From: Cephalotus follicularis
Taxonomy: Eukaryota; Streptophyta; Magnoliopsida; Oxalidales; Cephalotaceae
DNA length: 64,000 bases
Assembly (NCBI GenBank): GCA_001972305.1
Contig: BDDD01002893.1
Location: 1-64,000 of the forward strand
Direction of reading: 5' to 3'
Below, piece by piece: positions 11,541 to 22,425 of this stretch; position 1 is the stretch's first letter; the number at the start of each line of letters is the position of its first letter. A program made the position numbers and the translations under genes. The notes under the pieces were generated by a model. The model was not told where the DNA came from. It did not search any database and was given only the letters and a program-made list of their open reading frames with translations.

Positions 11541-11999
11541 TCAGATTTGTTGTACATCAATATCACCATTTTTCTGAAGCTCATGGGTGTAGAAGAATTT
11601 TGGTGAAATATGTTTTGTTCGATCACTCTTGATATATCCTCCTCTGAGTTGTGTAATACAAACAACATTATCTTCATATATTACTGTGGGATTATTTCTA
11701 ATCGAGGATAGTCCACATGATTCTTGTATATGTTGAATTATTGATCTCAACCATATACATTCTCGGCTTGCTTCATGAATTGCAATGATCTCTGAATGAT
11801 TTGAAGAAGTTGCTGTCATTGTCTGTTTTGTTGATCGCCATGATATAGCAGTGTCACAAAAGGTAAAGACATAACCAGTTTGTGATCTTGCTTTATGTGG
11901 ATCAGATAAGTATCCCGCATCAACATATCCAATCAATGTTGATTTTGTTCCCCTTGGATAAAATAGATCCATATCAGTGCTTCCACGAAGATAGCGCAT
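11541..11999 (-). pseudogene. Copia RNase H domain
   Basis: This is the C-terminal part of the pol polyprotein. Visible family motifs are 'MRYLRGSTDMDLFY' at the start, 'GYVDAGYLSDPHKARSQTGYVF', 'SNHSEIIAIHEASRE' and the end region with 'VYEDNVVCI' and 'KHISPKFFYTHEL'. The RNase H catalytic acidic residues appear to be in place (D in GYVDAG, E in SEIIA, D in YEDN). It lies in the usual place after the reverse transcriptase and is separated from it by a stop. It would degrade RNA in RNA-DNA hybrids during reverse transcription, but the polyprotein is broken. Confidence 0.85.
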
Positions 12000-12017
12000 T
12001 ATGTGCTTAATCCCATT

Positions 12018-13074
12018 CTAGTGTCTTCTTGTAGGTGTAGAGCTATATCTTGCTAGCAAATTAACAGAAAATGCAATATCAGGTCTTGTGCAATTTTCAA
12101 GATACAATAATGCTCCAATTGCGCTAAGATAAGGGACTTCGGGTCGGAGAATTTCGCCCCCTTCTTCTTGGGGATGAAATGGATCTTTCTTGACATCATG
12201 AGATCGGACGACCATTGGAGTGCTTAGAGGGTAAGCTTTGTCCATATTGAATCGACTAAGAACCTTTTCAGTGTATGTGGATTGATGGATGAAGATCCCA
12301 GATGATATGTGCTCCACCTGTATACCAAGACAAAACTTTGTTTTTCCAAGATCTTTATTTTCAAACTCACTTTTTAAATAGGTCGCAGTGTTTGTAAGTT
12401 CTTCAGAAGTACCTACAAGATTTAAGTCATCCACATATACTACAATAATAGCAAATCCATCGTTAGATTTTTTTGATAAAAATACATGCACATATTTGAT
12501 CATTTGTATACCCTTCTTTGATTAAATATTCACTTAGTAGATTGTACCACATTCGACCAGATTGTTTCAATCCATACAACGAACGTTGTAGCTTAATTGA
12601 ATACATGTGGCGAGATTTGTTCGATTCAGGAACTTTAAATACATCAGGAATTCTCATATATATGTCACTATCAAGTGACCCATATAAGTATGTTGTTACT
12701 ACATCCATAAGACGAGTTTCAAGTCCGTTTGAAGCAGCCATACTAATTAGGAATCGAAAATTGATTCCATCCATAACTGGAGAATATGTTTCCTGGTAAT
12801 CAATACCTGGTCTTTGTGAGAACCCTTGAGCTACAAGCCTTGCTTTATATCTCACAATTTCATTTTTCTCATTTTATTTTCGAACAAATATTCATCTGAA
12901 CCCAACAGGGGTTACACCATTTGGTGTTTGAATTATTGGTCCAAATACCTCTCTTTTGGACAAAGATTGCAATTCTACTTGTATTGCATCTTTCCATTTT
13001 GGCCAATCATTTCTTTGTTGACATTGTTCAACACTTTGTGGTTCAGGATCCATAACAGGATTTGAAATATTCAA
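12018..13074 (-). pseudogene. Copia reverse transcriptase, frameshifted
   Basis: Three overlapping or adjacent frames together cover a copia reverse transcriptase. 12,892-13,074 has 'NDWPKWKDAIQVEL' and 'REVFGPI', the family's N-terminal region. 12,463-12,855 has 'RYKARLVAQGFSQRPGIDY', 'ETYSPVMD' and 'SLYGLKQSGRMWYNLL'. 12,018-12,503 has the catalytic 'YVDDLNLVG' and 'ALLYLENCTRPDIAFSVN'. The YVDD box is intact. At least two frame changes and one stop separate the parts, so no functional enzyme can be made. Confidence 0.88.
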
Positions 13075-13122
13075 TGCAACGACATAGGCAAACTTGTCAT
13101 TAACTATAATCTCATCTCAATT

Positions 13123-13440
13123 TCATATTTGTTCATTATGTGCATAATTAATCGAGACTTCTTGATTTTGAAATCCCATAGCCTCTTCAGGGTTTTGTAC
13201 TCTCTCTAGGGTCAATGTGGGTTCTGGAAATAACACATTATCTTGTGTTAATACTATTTCAGGGTTTTGTACACTACCATTATTTGCCTTTCGTTTTCGT
13301 GGCACAATATCTGTAGCACCAATTGGTCTACCACGTTTCAACTGTGGTTTAGACTTTAATATATCAATTGAGATTTCACTAGCTTTAGATATATCAATTC
13401 TTGCTGGAGCATTCACAACTGGTATATAAGATTTTATCAC
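13123..13440 (-). pseudogene. Copia pol linker between integrase and reverse transcriptase
   Basis: A low-complexity, hydrophilic frame with 'RGRPIGATDIVPRKRKANN', typical of the variable linker between integrase and reverse transcriptase in copia polyproteins. It is bracketed by those two domains. The AT-rich stretch 13,440-13,840 continues the same linker and integrase end with more stops. Confidence 0.6.
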
Positions 13441-13839
13441 TTTTTAAGCATCATTAAATGCATCTGGCATTTGATTAGCAATATTTTGCAAATTAATGAT
13501 CCTTTGAACTTATAGTTCACATTCATTTGTACGTGGATCAAAACTATGTAATCTTGATGCTTTCCATGAAATTTTATTTTCATTTTTGAATAAAATCTTG
13601 TCTCCCCCTAACACTGAGAAAACCAATTCATCAAAGTGACAGTCTGCATAACGTGCAGTAAACATGTCACCTGTTAATCATTCAAGATACCTTATAATTG
13701 ATGGAGAATCAAATCCCACATAAACGCCAAGTCTGCATTGTGGTTCCATCTTACTCCGCTAAGTAGGTAAAATAGGGACATATACTGCACATCCAAACAC
13801 TCTTAAGTTGGATATGTGTGGTTCTTGACCAAGAACAAG

Positions 13840-14601
13840 TTACAATGAAGAATATTTATGATATGCAGTCGGTCTTATATGTATAAAAGCCGCAGCATGC
13901 AATATCGCATGTCCCCAAGCTGAAATGGGTAACTTTGACCTCATCAACAAAGGACGAGCAATCAATTGAAGTCTCTTTATAAGAGATTCGGCTAACCCAT
14001 TTTGGGTGTGTACGTGAGGAACATGATGTTCAATGGCAATTCCTATTGTCATGCAATATTCATCAAATGCTTTGGAACAAAATTCAGCAGTATTATCTAG
14101 TCGAATAGACTTTATAGGATGATCTGGAAATTGTGCTCGCAATTTATTTATTTGAGCCAATAGTCTCGTAAATGCAACATTGCGAGTTGAAAGTAAGCAT
14201 ACATGCGACCATCTTGTTGATGCATCTATTAAGACCATGAAATACCGAAATGGTCCAGATGGTGGATTAATCGGTCCACAAATATCTCCTTGAATTCTCT
14301 CTAAGAATTTTGGAGATTCTACATCCACTTTTATTGTATATGATCTTATAATGAGTTTTCCTTGTGAACAAGCATCGCAATGGTTCTCATTATTCAATAG
14401 CATTTTCTGCTTTTTAAGTGGATGGCCATGTGAACTTTCAATGATTCGACGCATCATTGTCACACCTGGGTGGCCTAGCCGTTCATGCCAAATTATGAAC
14501 CCTTTTAAGTCTATGACTTTTGAATCCACAACATTATGAGATTCAATTGCTCTAATTTTCATAATGTATAGCCCAGAAGAAAGTCCAGAGAGTTTCTCCA
14601 A
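13840..14601 (-). pseudogene. Copia GAG-pre-integrase and integrase core
   Basis: The frame has the zinc-binding region 'WHERLGHPG' and 'CDACSQGK' (residues ~33-100). The integrase core follows, with D in 'GDICGPI', D in 'RLDNTAEF' and E in 'NGLAESLIKRL', so the DDE triad is visible. The usual motif RLDNAGEF has become RLDNTAEF. The N-terminal link to the protease is in another frame. The product would insert the cDNA into chromosomes; the broken polyprotein makes this unlikely. Confidence 0.88.
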
Positions 14602-14730
14602 TATTTACTTTTGGCCGGAAGCATTACCAGTGATATAAAGATATTCTTTGCCATTTTCATTTGTGGTTTCAATATGATAACCATTAAGGCGAATATCTTT
14701 GAAACTAAGTAAGTTTCTTCTAGACTTTGT

Positions 14731-14961
14731 CTAATATTGCGCATTTGTGATGCGCATTTGTGTTCCATTTGATAACACAAAGCTGGCCATTCCAGATCTT
14801 TCAATTAGGTCTGATGTACCAGAAATTGTTCCAACATTAGCCTTTGCTATTGTTAAATGTGAAAAATATTTTTCACTTTGGAGTATTGTGTGTGTTGTTG
14901 CACTGTCGGCTATGCATATATCTCCAGTATCCATTGTATCATAATCTATGGATAAAAACAC
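14731..14961 (-). pseudogene. Copia aspartic protease
   Basis: 'CIADSATTHTILQ' is the position of the protease active-site motif. Copia proteases normally read D-S/T-G at this site, so the D is present but the G is replaced by A. The fragment sits between gag and integrase, as expected. The frame 14,559-14,804 continues the linker in another frame. The substitution and the break both suggest loss of function. Confidence 0.75.
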
Positions 14962-15057
14962 ACATGTTATTAATAAATATAACTATGTTATATTTAACAT
15001 CATAAGCACTTTATTCAAAAGTGATAAATATTAAAACAACAGCACATAACATCAACC

Positions 15058-16095
15058 GAGATGGAAGTCTTCGTCGACAATCACTTGATTCATTTTCTTG
15101 TTTGGATCAGTTACAAAATCAACAATGTCCAAATGGGTTATACCCATTGAACCAAAGTCTGATTGCGTTGTTTCCAAAGGGTCACAATGACCTATAAAAT
15201 TCGTTTCAATTCGTTTGTCTTTCTATTTTAGAGAAGCTTGATATAAGTCGACCCAATGCTTCGCTGTGCGACAAGCACGGTACCAATGACCTTTCATACC
15301 ACATCGGTTGCAATTACCCTTTCTATTTTGGGTTTGTTCATCATTACTGGTTTTTCCAGGATTACGCCACTTTTGACGTTGTTTTGTATCAGGATTCTGC
15401 CATTTCATGTTATTATTATTACGTGGCCCCAAGAAATTTTGATTTTTTCTACTGCCACGTCCTCTTCCTCGTCCTCCAAAATGGGACGAAGTTGCCTTTA
15501 CCTCTGGTAAAGGGGCTGAATCAGTGGGACAATTTTCATGATTTTACAGGAGTAATTCATTATTTTGCTCCGCAATAAGAAGAGATCCAATTAGTTCACG
15601 ATATTTCTTGAACCTGTGCAACCTATACTGTTGTTGGAGTAACACATTGGATGCATGAAATTTTCGATATGTTTTCTCCAGCAACATATCCTCGGTGATA
15701 ACTTCACCACACATCTTTAATTGTGATACGATTTTAAACAACGTGGAATTATATTCCGAAACTGTTTTAAAATCCCAAAACCGTAGCTGTGACGAATCAT
15801 TCAATGCCTTTGGTAGTACAACAACTTTCAAGTGCTCAAACATATTATTTAGGTTTTGTCACAATTCAAGTGGATTTTCAACAGTTAGATACTCATATTT
15901 CAGGCCATCATCAATATGATGCCTTAAGAAAATCAGCGCAATGACGCGTTCCTCATTTGATGCAGCATTATCTTCATCAATTGTGTGCCTTAATTTATTA
16001 GCACTCAAATGCAGTTTCACATCAAGTACCCATGATAGATAATTCTTTCCAGAAATATCAAGAGCAATGAATTTCTGATTTTCAATATTTGCCAT
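15058..16095 (-). pseudogene. Copia gag, with in-frame stops
   Basis: The start at 16,095 gives 'MANIENQKFIALDISGKNYLSWVLDVKLHL', the common N-terminus of a copia gag group. The same frame continues through single stops at about 15,860, 15,545 and 15,224 to about 15,058, so damage here is by point mutation and not by frameshift. A zinc knuckle 'CNRCGMKGHWYRAC' (C-x2-C-x4-H-x4-C) lies near 15,280-15,320. The stop at ~15,860 replaces a conserved Trp. Gag would form the particle that packages element RNA. Confidence 0.88.
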
Positions 16096-16165
16096 TTTTA
16101 TACTGAATCAAAAGATAAAAATAAATATCATTTAATCATAATAAATAAACAAAGTTTACTGCAAT

Positions 16166-16312
16166 AAAAAAAATTGGGACATCATTAGTGCAATCATAGG
16201 CCACACTCATTTTCATGAGACCACTTGAGCATAATGGGGTTTGCCGATACTCGAACGCCGGACCTCATGTATGAACGAGCTGCTTCCTACAACTAAGTCA
16301 CCACCTCAAGTG
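16166..16312 (-). mobile_element. Probable SINE inside the copia leader
   Basis: Read on the minus strand, 'ggtgacttagttgtagg' resembles a pol III A box and 'ggcgttcgagtatc' resembles a B box, about 30 bp apart. The block then runs to a T-rich end ('ccaatttttttt'). This is the layout of tRNA-derived SINEs. It lies between the copia 5' LTR and gag. No clear target duplication was found, so a diverged tRNA-like sequence native to the copia leader is the alternative. Confidence 0.45.
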
Positions 16313-16759
16313 ATGATAATGGTTTTCAATAATAAATATATATAGATATATGGTAATATCCTTACTTACATTATTAAATAGATCAAATGTTAGATAATTA
16401 TAATAATTAAAATTGATCATGAAGAAAATAATGTAAATATATAAAGCAGTAAACGGGTTCTCACCTATACATCGTAAGGTGATACCGTTAGATATTAAAT
16501 ATATAAGTTCTCACTAAGTCTCGGGCAATTCCAATAGACAAATGGTACCTCAAGAACGATAAATCATAATAATATTTCACACAACGTATATGGTGATTTG
16601 CACAGATAAGTAATACATTAAAGTAATAATAGAGACATACGTTTTCATACGCTGTCGGTACTCCGTACAAAAGATGAAAACGGGAAACTTTATTATTATT
16701 ATATATATATATAGGTTTCCACACATAGGCGGTACGCCGACCAATCGGTGAAACCATTA

Positions 16760-16812
16760 ATCTTTGTTATTATATATATATAACTATGTATATATATATA
16801 TATATATATATA
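16760..16812. repeat. (TA)n microsatellite in the copia leader
   Basis: Two runs of TA dinucleotides separated by 'actatg'. They sit between the probable SINE and the 5' LTR of the copia element. Confidence 0.9.
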
Positions 16813-16871
16813 TGAAAGACTAATTCAAATTATCTCAAATCTCAGTTGGATAGAGTCTCGTGCTAATAACG

Positions 16872-17087
16872 TGTTGTAAACTTAAGACGTTAACTCACAA
16901 AGGAAGATTACACTATAAAGAGATTTAGAGAGAAAGTGAGAGAGAATAAGAGATTTTCTTATTATGAATTCCTTAACTTCTTCGTAACAATACATTCTTA
17001 TTTATAGGAGTTTAAAGAGGATTGTTAGAATAGTGTTTGGTTGTTGGAATAATAATTTACTATTTATTTATTGATAATTTTACAATA
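16872..17087 (-). repeat. 5' LTR of the copia element
   Basis: 216 bp from TGTTGTAAAC to TTTTACAATA on the plus strand, with TRTTGTAA and TTACAATA as inverted ends. It is nearly identical to 11,088-11,298. Next to it, toward the inside, 'gttattagcacgagactct' (minus strand) occupies the primer-binding position. Confidence 0.9.
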
Positions 17088-17325
17088 GATTTTAATTTCT
17101 CACTCTTATCAAAACAACTAACACTGTAACCATTTAATTAAAAAGCCTTCCATGCACGTAATTAAATTGAGTATGGTGAGAGAGGGACTGTACAATAATA
17201 CTAATATGTAATGTGAAAAAGTTGAGAGAGAAAGGAAATAATTGTTGTATTAAATTTTAAAGGCAATATTTAATTACAATGGGTACAAAATTAACAGTGA
17301 ATCATTAATTATTGTGGAATGTTTG

Positions 17326-17538
17326 CACGTGACAAACATGAACAAATAGTAATGCTATGTCGTCTTCTTTTTTGTCTGTGTATGTCTCCACTCGCCTGGC
17401 TATAAAGTTAAAGGCCTATTATTATGGGCCCTAGCTACGGATAGGAGGACAATGAGATTGAGAGATTCCTACCCACTTTTAAAACGTGCAATCGCTCGAT
17501 AAAAAAAAAAAAAAAAGCGTGCACTTGGAGCTATAAAA
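17326..17538 (+). promoter_or_regulatory. Putative jacalin gene promoter: G-box and TATA box
   Basis: TATAAAA is at 17,532-17,538, about 124 bp before the start codon, which fits a plant TATA box with a short leader. A G-box CACGTG is at 17,326-17,331, about 200 bp further upstream; G-boxes commonly bind bZIP and bHLH factors in stress and light responses. The copia element ends at 17,087, only ~450 bp upstream, and may limit or supply regulatory DNA. No experimental support. Confidence 0.55.
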
Positions 17539-17661
17539 GGCACGCAGGAAGATCGAAGGAGGTACTCAAAATCATCAATCAATCAGCAACTAGTCGAAAT
17601 TAAGAAGCAGTATTTGTGGTAGAAGAGGATATATATCCTACAGATTCTATTAATAAAGCAA

Positions 17662-19567
17662 ATGGTAGGGCTCTATCAATATATCTCGTACTCATTGCTT
17701 AGTTGCGCTTATGTTAAATCACGAGTAATGCAGTGATGATATAAAGGTTATAATAACATATATATATGTGCATATATGGTTCAGGGGTCCTCAGAAGGTA
17801 GCATTATGTTGGGGCCATGGGGGGGTCCTGGCGGGGAACAGAAATGGAGTTTCAGGGCAAGCGGTGGGATAACTAAGATAGTTATCAGGCAAGGACTCAA
17901 TATCAAGTCCATCTCTTTCCAAGATTCCCACGGTTATAATTCCGGTACATTCGGTGGCTTGAACACCAACGATGTCGGTGAAGAGACAAGCGTGAGTTTA
18001 TATATGTTTATAATTATTGGATGCATGCATGATTGTGCAGTCATTTTTTTAATTATTGGCGGCTTGTATATGCATGTAGTTTGAGATTAAGTGGCCTTCA
18101 GAGTATCTGACATCCATAACTGGGTCTTATGGAACTTACGCCGGACTGTTGGTGATCACATCACTATCCTTTGAGACGAATCTCACTACACATGGACCTT
18201 TTGGAAGCCTTTCTGGCACTTCTTTCTCCATCCCGATGGAAGGCAGTGTCGTCGTTGGATTCCATGGAACAAGTGGCCACTACCTTGACTCCCTTGGCAT
18301 TTATATCACTCCGGTAATTCATTTTTATAGTGCTTTGAGTCACTTACATCGATCATTGTGATTGTAGTTGTTAATCGTTTATGGTGCTGCAGGGACACTT
18401 AGAAGGAAGCGTTTCGTTTGGGCCATGGGGGGGTCCAGGTGGGGATCCGTGGAGTTTCAAGGCAAGCAATGGAATAAATGAGATTGTTGTCCGTCACGGA
18501 GGCACTATCAACTCCATCTCTTTCAGAGACGCCAATGGCCATCATTCCCCAATATTCGGCGGCTTGGACCCTAACGACATCGGTGTAGAGGAAAAGGTGC
18601 ATGATATACGTGTGGCTACACTGGCATATATGTCGATCATTTAACTAATTACTCTTATATTTATATATGTATCTATATGTTGTATTGTGTGTAGATTGCC
18701 ATTAACTGGCCTCTAGAGCATCTGACGTCCATCTCTGGGTCATATGGAAATTACAAGCAACATTTGGTGATCACTTCACTAACGTTTACTACGAATCGGC
18801 ATACATATGGACCTTATGGAACCACTTCCGGCACCGCGACTTCGTTCGACGTCCCGGTGCATGCATGTATCGTCGTTGGATTACATGGAAGAGGTGGCTG
18901 GTACCTTGATGCCATTGGCATTTATGTGAAGCCGGTATAATTAATTAATTAAACTGACTTTAATTAATTAGAGCAATAACATTTCATTAACTAATCGTTA
19001 GTAATGTATGATGCAGTGGGATTTAGGAGAAAGAATTACGATGGGGCCATGGGGTGGTGATGGTGGGAATCCGTTCAGTTTCATAGCAAGCCATGGGATA
19101 AACGAAATAATTATCCACCAAGGGGCTGCGGCCAATATCAAGTCCATCGCTTTCAGAGACACCAGCGGCCTGCATTCCGGGACTTTCGGTGGCAATAACC
19201 CCAACGACCTCGTCAATGATACGAAAACGGTGAGTACGTATACGCCGCTTAATTGTGTGTCTATATGTATGTTACAATATTAACCAACATTTTATTAATA
19301 CGTACGTCCGTGTAGATTGATATTCACTGGCCCACAGAGCATCTGGTATCCATAAGTGGGACATCTGGAAATTACAATGGACTATTGGTGATCAGATCAC
19401 TATTGTTTACAACCAATCAGGCTTCTTATGGACCTTTCGGAGTCAATACCGGCACTCCTTTCTCCATCCCGATGGAAGGCAGTCACATCGTTGGATTCTA
19501 TGGAAAAGCTGGGTGGTACCTTGACAGCATTGGTGTCATTGTGAAAGCAATGCACTCAGTTAATTAA
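17662..19567 (+). CDS. Jacalin-related lectin with three jacalin domains, seven exons
   Basis: The gene model is 17,662-17,664, 17,785-17,991, 18,080-18,313, 18,393-18,596, 18,695-18,934, 19,017-19,229 and 19,316-19,567, with GT-AG introns all in phase 0, giving 450 residues. Each jacalin domain is split over two exons (2+3, 4+5, 6+7), about 147-154 residues each. Every domain opens with 'GPWGGxGG' and closes with the sugar-binding G-x3-D loop: 'GHYLD', 'GWYLD', 'GWYLD'. The protein has no signal peptide or membrane segment, which fits cytosolic mannose-type jacalin lectins; these bind glycans and are often linked to defence and stress. Exon 1 is only the ATG; an in-frame ATG at 17,776 in intron 1 could be an alternative start. 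No stop or frameshift was found. The donor of exon 4 (gtgcat) is weak. Confidence 0.93.
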
Positions 19568-19736
19568 ATTTGACTGACCTGACTGACTCTACTACTGTTG
19601 TTTTGTGTGTGTGTGTGTTGTTGTTGTTGTTGTAAGCGTTGGGAGCGGTCCCCCTCCTTTGTTTGGTTCTTCTAAGTCCCTTGTCCTGCTCTCGGTTGGT
19701 TACTGTTGAGAGTATCTATCTATCTATCTGTCTTCT

Positions 19737-19742
19737 AATAAA
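19737..19742 (+). terminator. Candidate polyadenylation signal of the lectin gene
   Basis: AATAAA lies 170 bp after the stop codon. It follows a (TG)n/(TTG)n run at 19,605-19,634 and a (TATC)n run at 19,714-19,729. Plant poly(A) signals are loose, so this is a candidate only. Confidence 0.45.
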
Positions 19743-19749
19743 ACCACCA

Positions 19750-21319
19750 ATAATCTTTTATCTATTTTTATATAAATAGAAACTCCTGAAATCTGATTGA
19801 CTATAAAATGTTGAACAAGAGTGACACGCATAACTTATTCACCTTAAATTAAACTTGAAATGATAGTTTTAGTGACTTAAACTAACAAATTGGTAATAAA
19901 ATCATTAAAACACAAAGTATTTTGGTAAAATTTATCTATAAGTAGCTCATCATAATTAATTCTAGAGGTTCTTATGCGCACGTGATGAACCACATGGTTG
20001 TGTAATATGTAAATCAATAATATGACATCGCATAAACAACAATTATTTGTTGAATAAATAAATGACAAACCATATTCAAATTAAGGTTTGCGTGACTTGG
20101 TGCTTAATAAGATCTGCACTGTGACAATGTGAACGCATCACCTTGGAAATTTTCAAAAATATGATTTAAATCCTGGGATTGATCACTATGAGCAAGAATA
20201 CATGTGGCACACCCACCCACTCCACCCCACTCCACGAACAATGATAAAAATATGATTTAATCCAGATAATGTTTGTTACCAACCCACCGGATCGATTTAA
20301 AACATTTTTCTGAGCCAAACAGGTTATAAGAACCAACCAACGTCTTAAAATTTCTATCATTGTTAATATATTAAAAACTTTCAATCAATTACTATATATG
20401 GTAGGATGATGCGGCACTGTTGCTATGAGATTACTAACAAAGTTAAGGCCTATACGTGGCGAGTATAGATTTATTCAAGGATGTACCACTTTTTGGTGGG
20501 TTTTAAATAAAACACAAACAATATATCATTTCACTTTTTGTTTATCTATATGTTTTATATCATTGGTTCTGAAATAAGAATATGTCAGTTTGGACAATCT
20601 TAGGACACGGTTAATCTTGTTCTTGGCCACAAAAGTCACAAGAAAATGATAGCAAGTGGAGATATGGGTCCTCAATTGGACTTTTGAGTTTTTGGTGGCT
20701 GTGGTCTTTTGGATTTGTACTCTTGCTATGAGAAGCGCTTTTTTTTTCAGTTTCTTTTTCTAAGGGGTAAAAAAGCAAAATTGCCACCAAAACTTTATAA
20801 ATTTTGAGCTATTTCCAATAATTTTTGGGAATGAGTGGGGCCAATTGCCCAGTGCTTCCGCTTAAATCAGTCCCTGGATAGCATATGTAACATTGAACAT
20901 ATGCCATTTTGATTATAGCAAACCCACCAAACAAACTGCCACTATAAAGTACAAATACAAACAACTCTATTCATTTGCACATAAAAGCACAACGAAACAA
21001 CCCCTGATATGTTCCGCATAAGAGCCGAGACATACTAAACTCCAAAAGGTTTTTTTTATAGATTTACAGCTAGTTAACTTTCCATCATCGTTAAGGAAGG
21101 CATCTTCTATCACCCAGTTATTAGAATTCAGTAGCAGTGGGAATGATTCATACTTTTTAAATCCTATACTGATTTAAAGATATTCAAAGAATCCGCTACA
21201 TGTGATAAACTGATAATAAGCGAATTTACAAAGCAACATATTCATCATGAGATTTAGTTGTTATCTTTTCAATGCATGCAATATAATCTAAATTTTACTT
21301 AAGAGCAATATAATCTAAA
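19750..21319. other. Intergenic DNA, no gene recognised
   Basis: AT-rich sequence with short open frames of no recognisable family. I see no repeat terminus, tRNA-like or coding signal that I can support. Confidence 0.5.
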
Positions 21320-21545
21320 TGTCACTGTAAAGCACGTCCATGTCAGCCATCTCTTCAATTGCGGCCATTCTCTTTGTGATGCAGCTATTAAACCAATCTG
21401 AATGGTTAGAGTAGACTCACCTGGTCAATTTTCAATGGGTCGCCCTCAAGTAGACGAGTATCAGCCGGAACTATATCTCCAAGTTTGATAATAATAATGT
21501 TGCCGGGAACTATATCTCCAAGTAGACGAGCATCAGCCGGAACTA
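21320..21545 (-). pseudogene. Plasma-membrane H+-ATPase exon fragments
   Basis: On the minus strand 21,545-21,421 encodes '[11 protein letters not shown]', then '[20 protein letters not shown]' and 'DPLKIDQ', ending at a donor 'cag|gtgagt'. This is the actuator region of P-type proton ATPases. A 45-bp stretch is duplicated in place, so GDIVPAD occurs twice. After 36 bp, 21,384-21,320 encodes 'ITKRMAAIEEMADMDVL', the segment just before the phosphorylated Asp of the same enzyme family, and then stops. The ~100 residues that normally separate the two parts are missing. This is a captured or deleted gene relic with no function as an ATPase. Confidence 0.75.
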
Positions 21546-21749
21546 TTTTCTAAGAGAGTTGATGTTTAAAGGGTGGACATTTGTCAACAACAAAACTCGT
21601 AGTTTTTTCTTAAAGAAAACAACCACTTTTAATCTGATCATTTTAGTCCCGTCTGATTCTCTCCTGTCTTGTTGCTTCTCTTTTGGTCTCCAAAACAAAC
21701 AAGACAAATAAACTAATAGCCAATTAAGAGGAAAGAGAACATATAAAAA

Positions 21750-22305
21750 ATGGAACTTTCGAGTCAAGGAGAGATCCCATTTCCAATAAATAGTTCATAT
21801 GGTGGTGCCCTGGTGGGGGATATGGTCATGGTCATGGGCATGGACATGGGCATGGGCACATGATCCATCATGATCTCTCACCCCACAACCACATTATACC
21901 TTATTCAGCTCCCCCAATACCCTCCACTAATGGCCCCTCCTCTATACACACAAGCCTAGATGACCATGTTGTGCCCTACAAGAAAATGGTGAGGTATAGA
22001 GAATGCCTCAAGAACCATGCAACAGCCATGGGAGGCAATGCCACTGATGGGTGTGGTGAGTTCATGCCTAGTGGTGAAGAGGGTACTATGGAAGCACTCA
22101 ATTGCTCAGCTTGCAACTGTCATACAAACTTTCATAGAAAAGAAATTGAAGGTGAACCCTCATCATGGGATTGCTACCACAGCCCACAACATATCAATAG
22201 GATTGGAAGGAAAGTGATCCTAGGGCATCACCATAAGAATCTTATAGCCCATGAGGCTTTTGGATATCCAACAGGCACTCTAATATCCTCAAGAGCAGCA
22301 ACCCA
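21750..22305 (+). pseudogene. Zinc-finger-homeodomain (ZHD) gene, frameshifted and lacking the homeodomain
   Basis: The ORF from 21,860 contains the ZF-HD dimerisation domain (residues ~44-95: '[15 protein letters not shown]', '[14 protein letters not shown]', '[16 protein letters not shown]'), with its Cys and His residues intact. It goes on to '[12 protein letters not shown]' and '[13 protein letters not shown]', a linker found in ZHD transcription factors. The coding similarity ends at about 22,305, and the homeodomain that should follow is absent. The likely ancestral start at 21,750 is in another frame; the shift lies in 'ggtggtgccctggtggggga' (21,801-21,820), before a His-Gly stretch. 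If translated from 21,860 the product would be a zinc-finger-only peptide, comparable in layout to MIF mini zinc fingers that inhibit ZHD dimers. A simple pseudogene is more likely. Confidence 0.85.
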
Positions 22306-22425
22306 CATATATAAAAAAAACCAGATTTCATTATCTAAAAATGAACAAATAATTCCGTTATCTAAAAATATTACCTTCACCAGATTTCACAATACAATTA
22401 AAAAAAACCCACATATATAAAAAAG
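22301..22425. repeat. Direct repeat at the ZHD breakpoint
   Basis: 'acccacatatataaaaaa' occurs at about 22,302 and again at about 22,407, and 'accagatttca' occurs twice between them. The first copy starts where ZHD similarity stops, so the repeat marks the breakpoint or the edge of inserted DNA. Confidence 0.5.

Larger units (their letters stand above)
11088..17087 (-). mobile_element. Ty1-copia retrotransposon, decayed, minus strand
   Basis: A nearly full-length element of about 6 kb with short LTRs (11,088-11,298 and 16,872-17,087). On the minus strand the order is gag, protease, integrase, reverse transcriptase, RNase H, which is the copia order. The polypurine tract 'caagggggag' borders the 3' LTR at 11,299-11,308. 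The coding part is broken by stops and frameshifts, so it cannot be autonomous. The LTRs differ at several positions, so the insertion is not very recent. The lineage was not determined. Confidence 0.9.

Noticed and set aside
18399..18602. Minus-strand frame within the lectin gene
   Set aside because: Antisense shadow of exon 4 of the jacalin gene.
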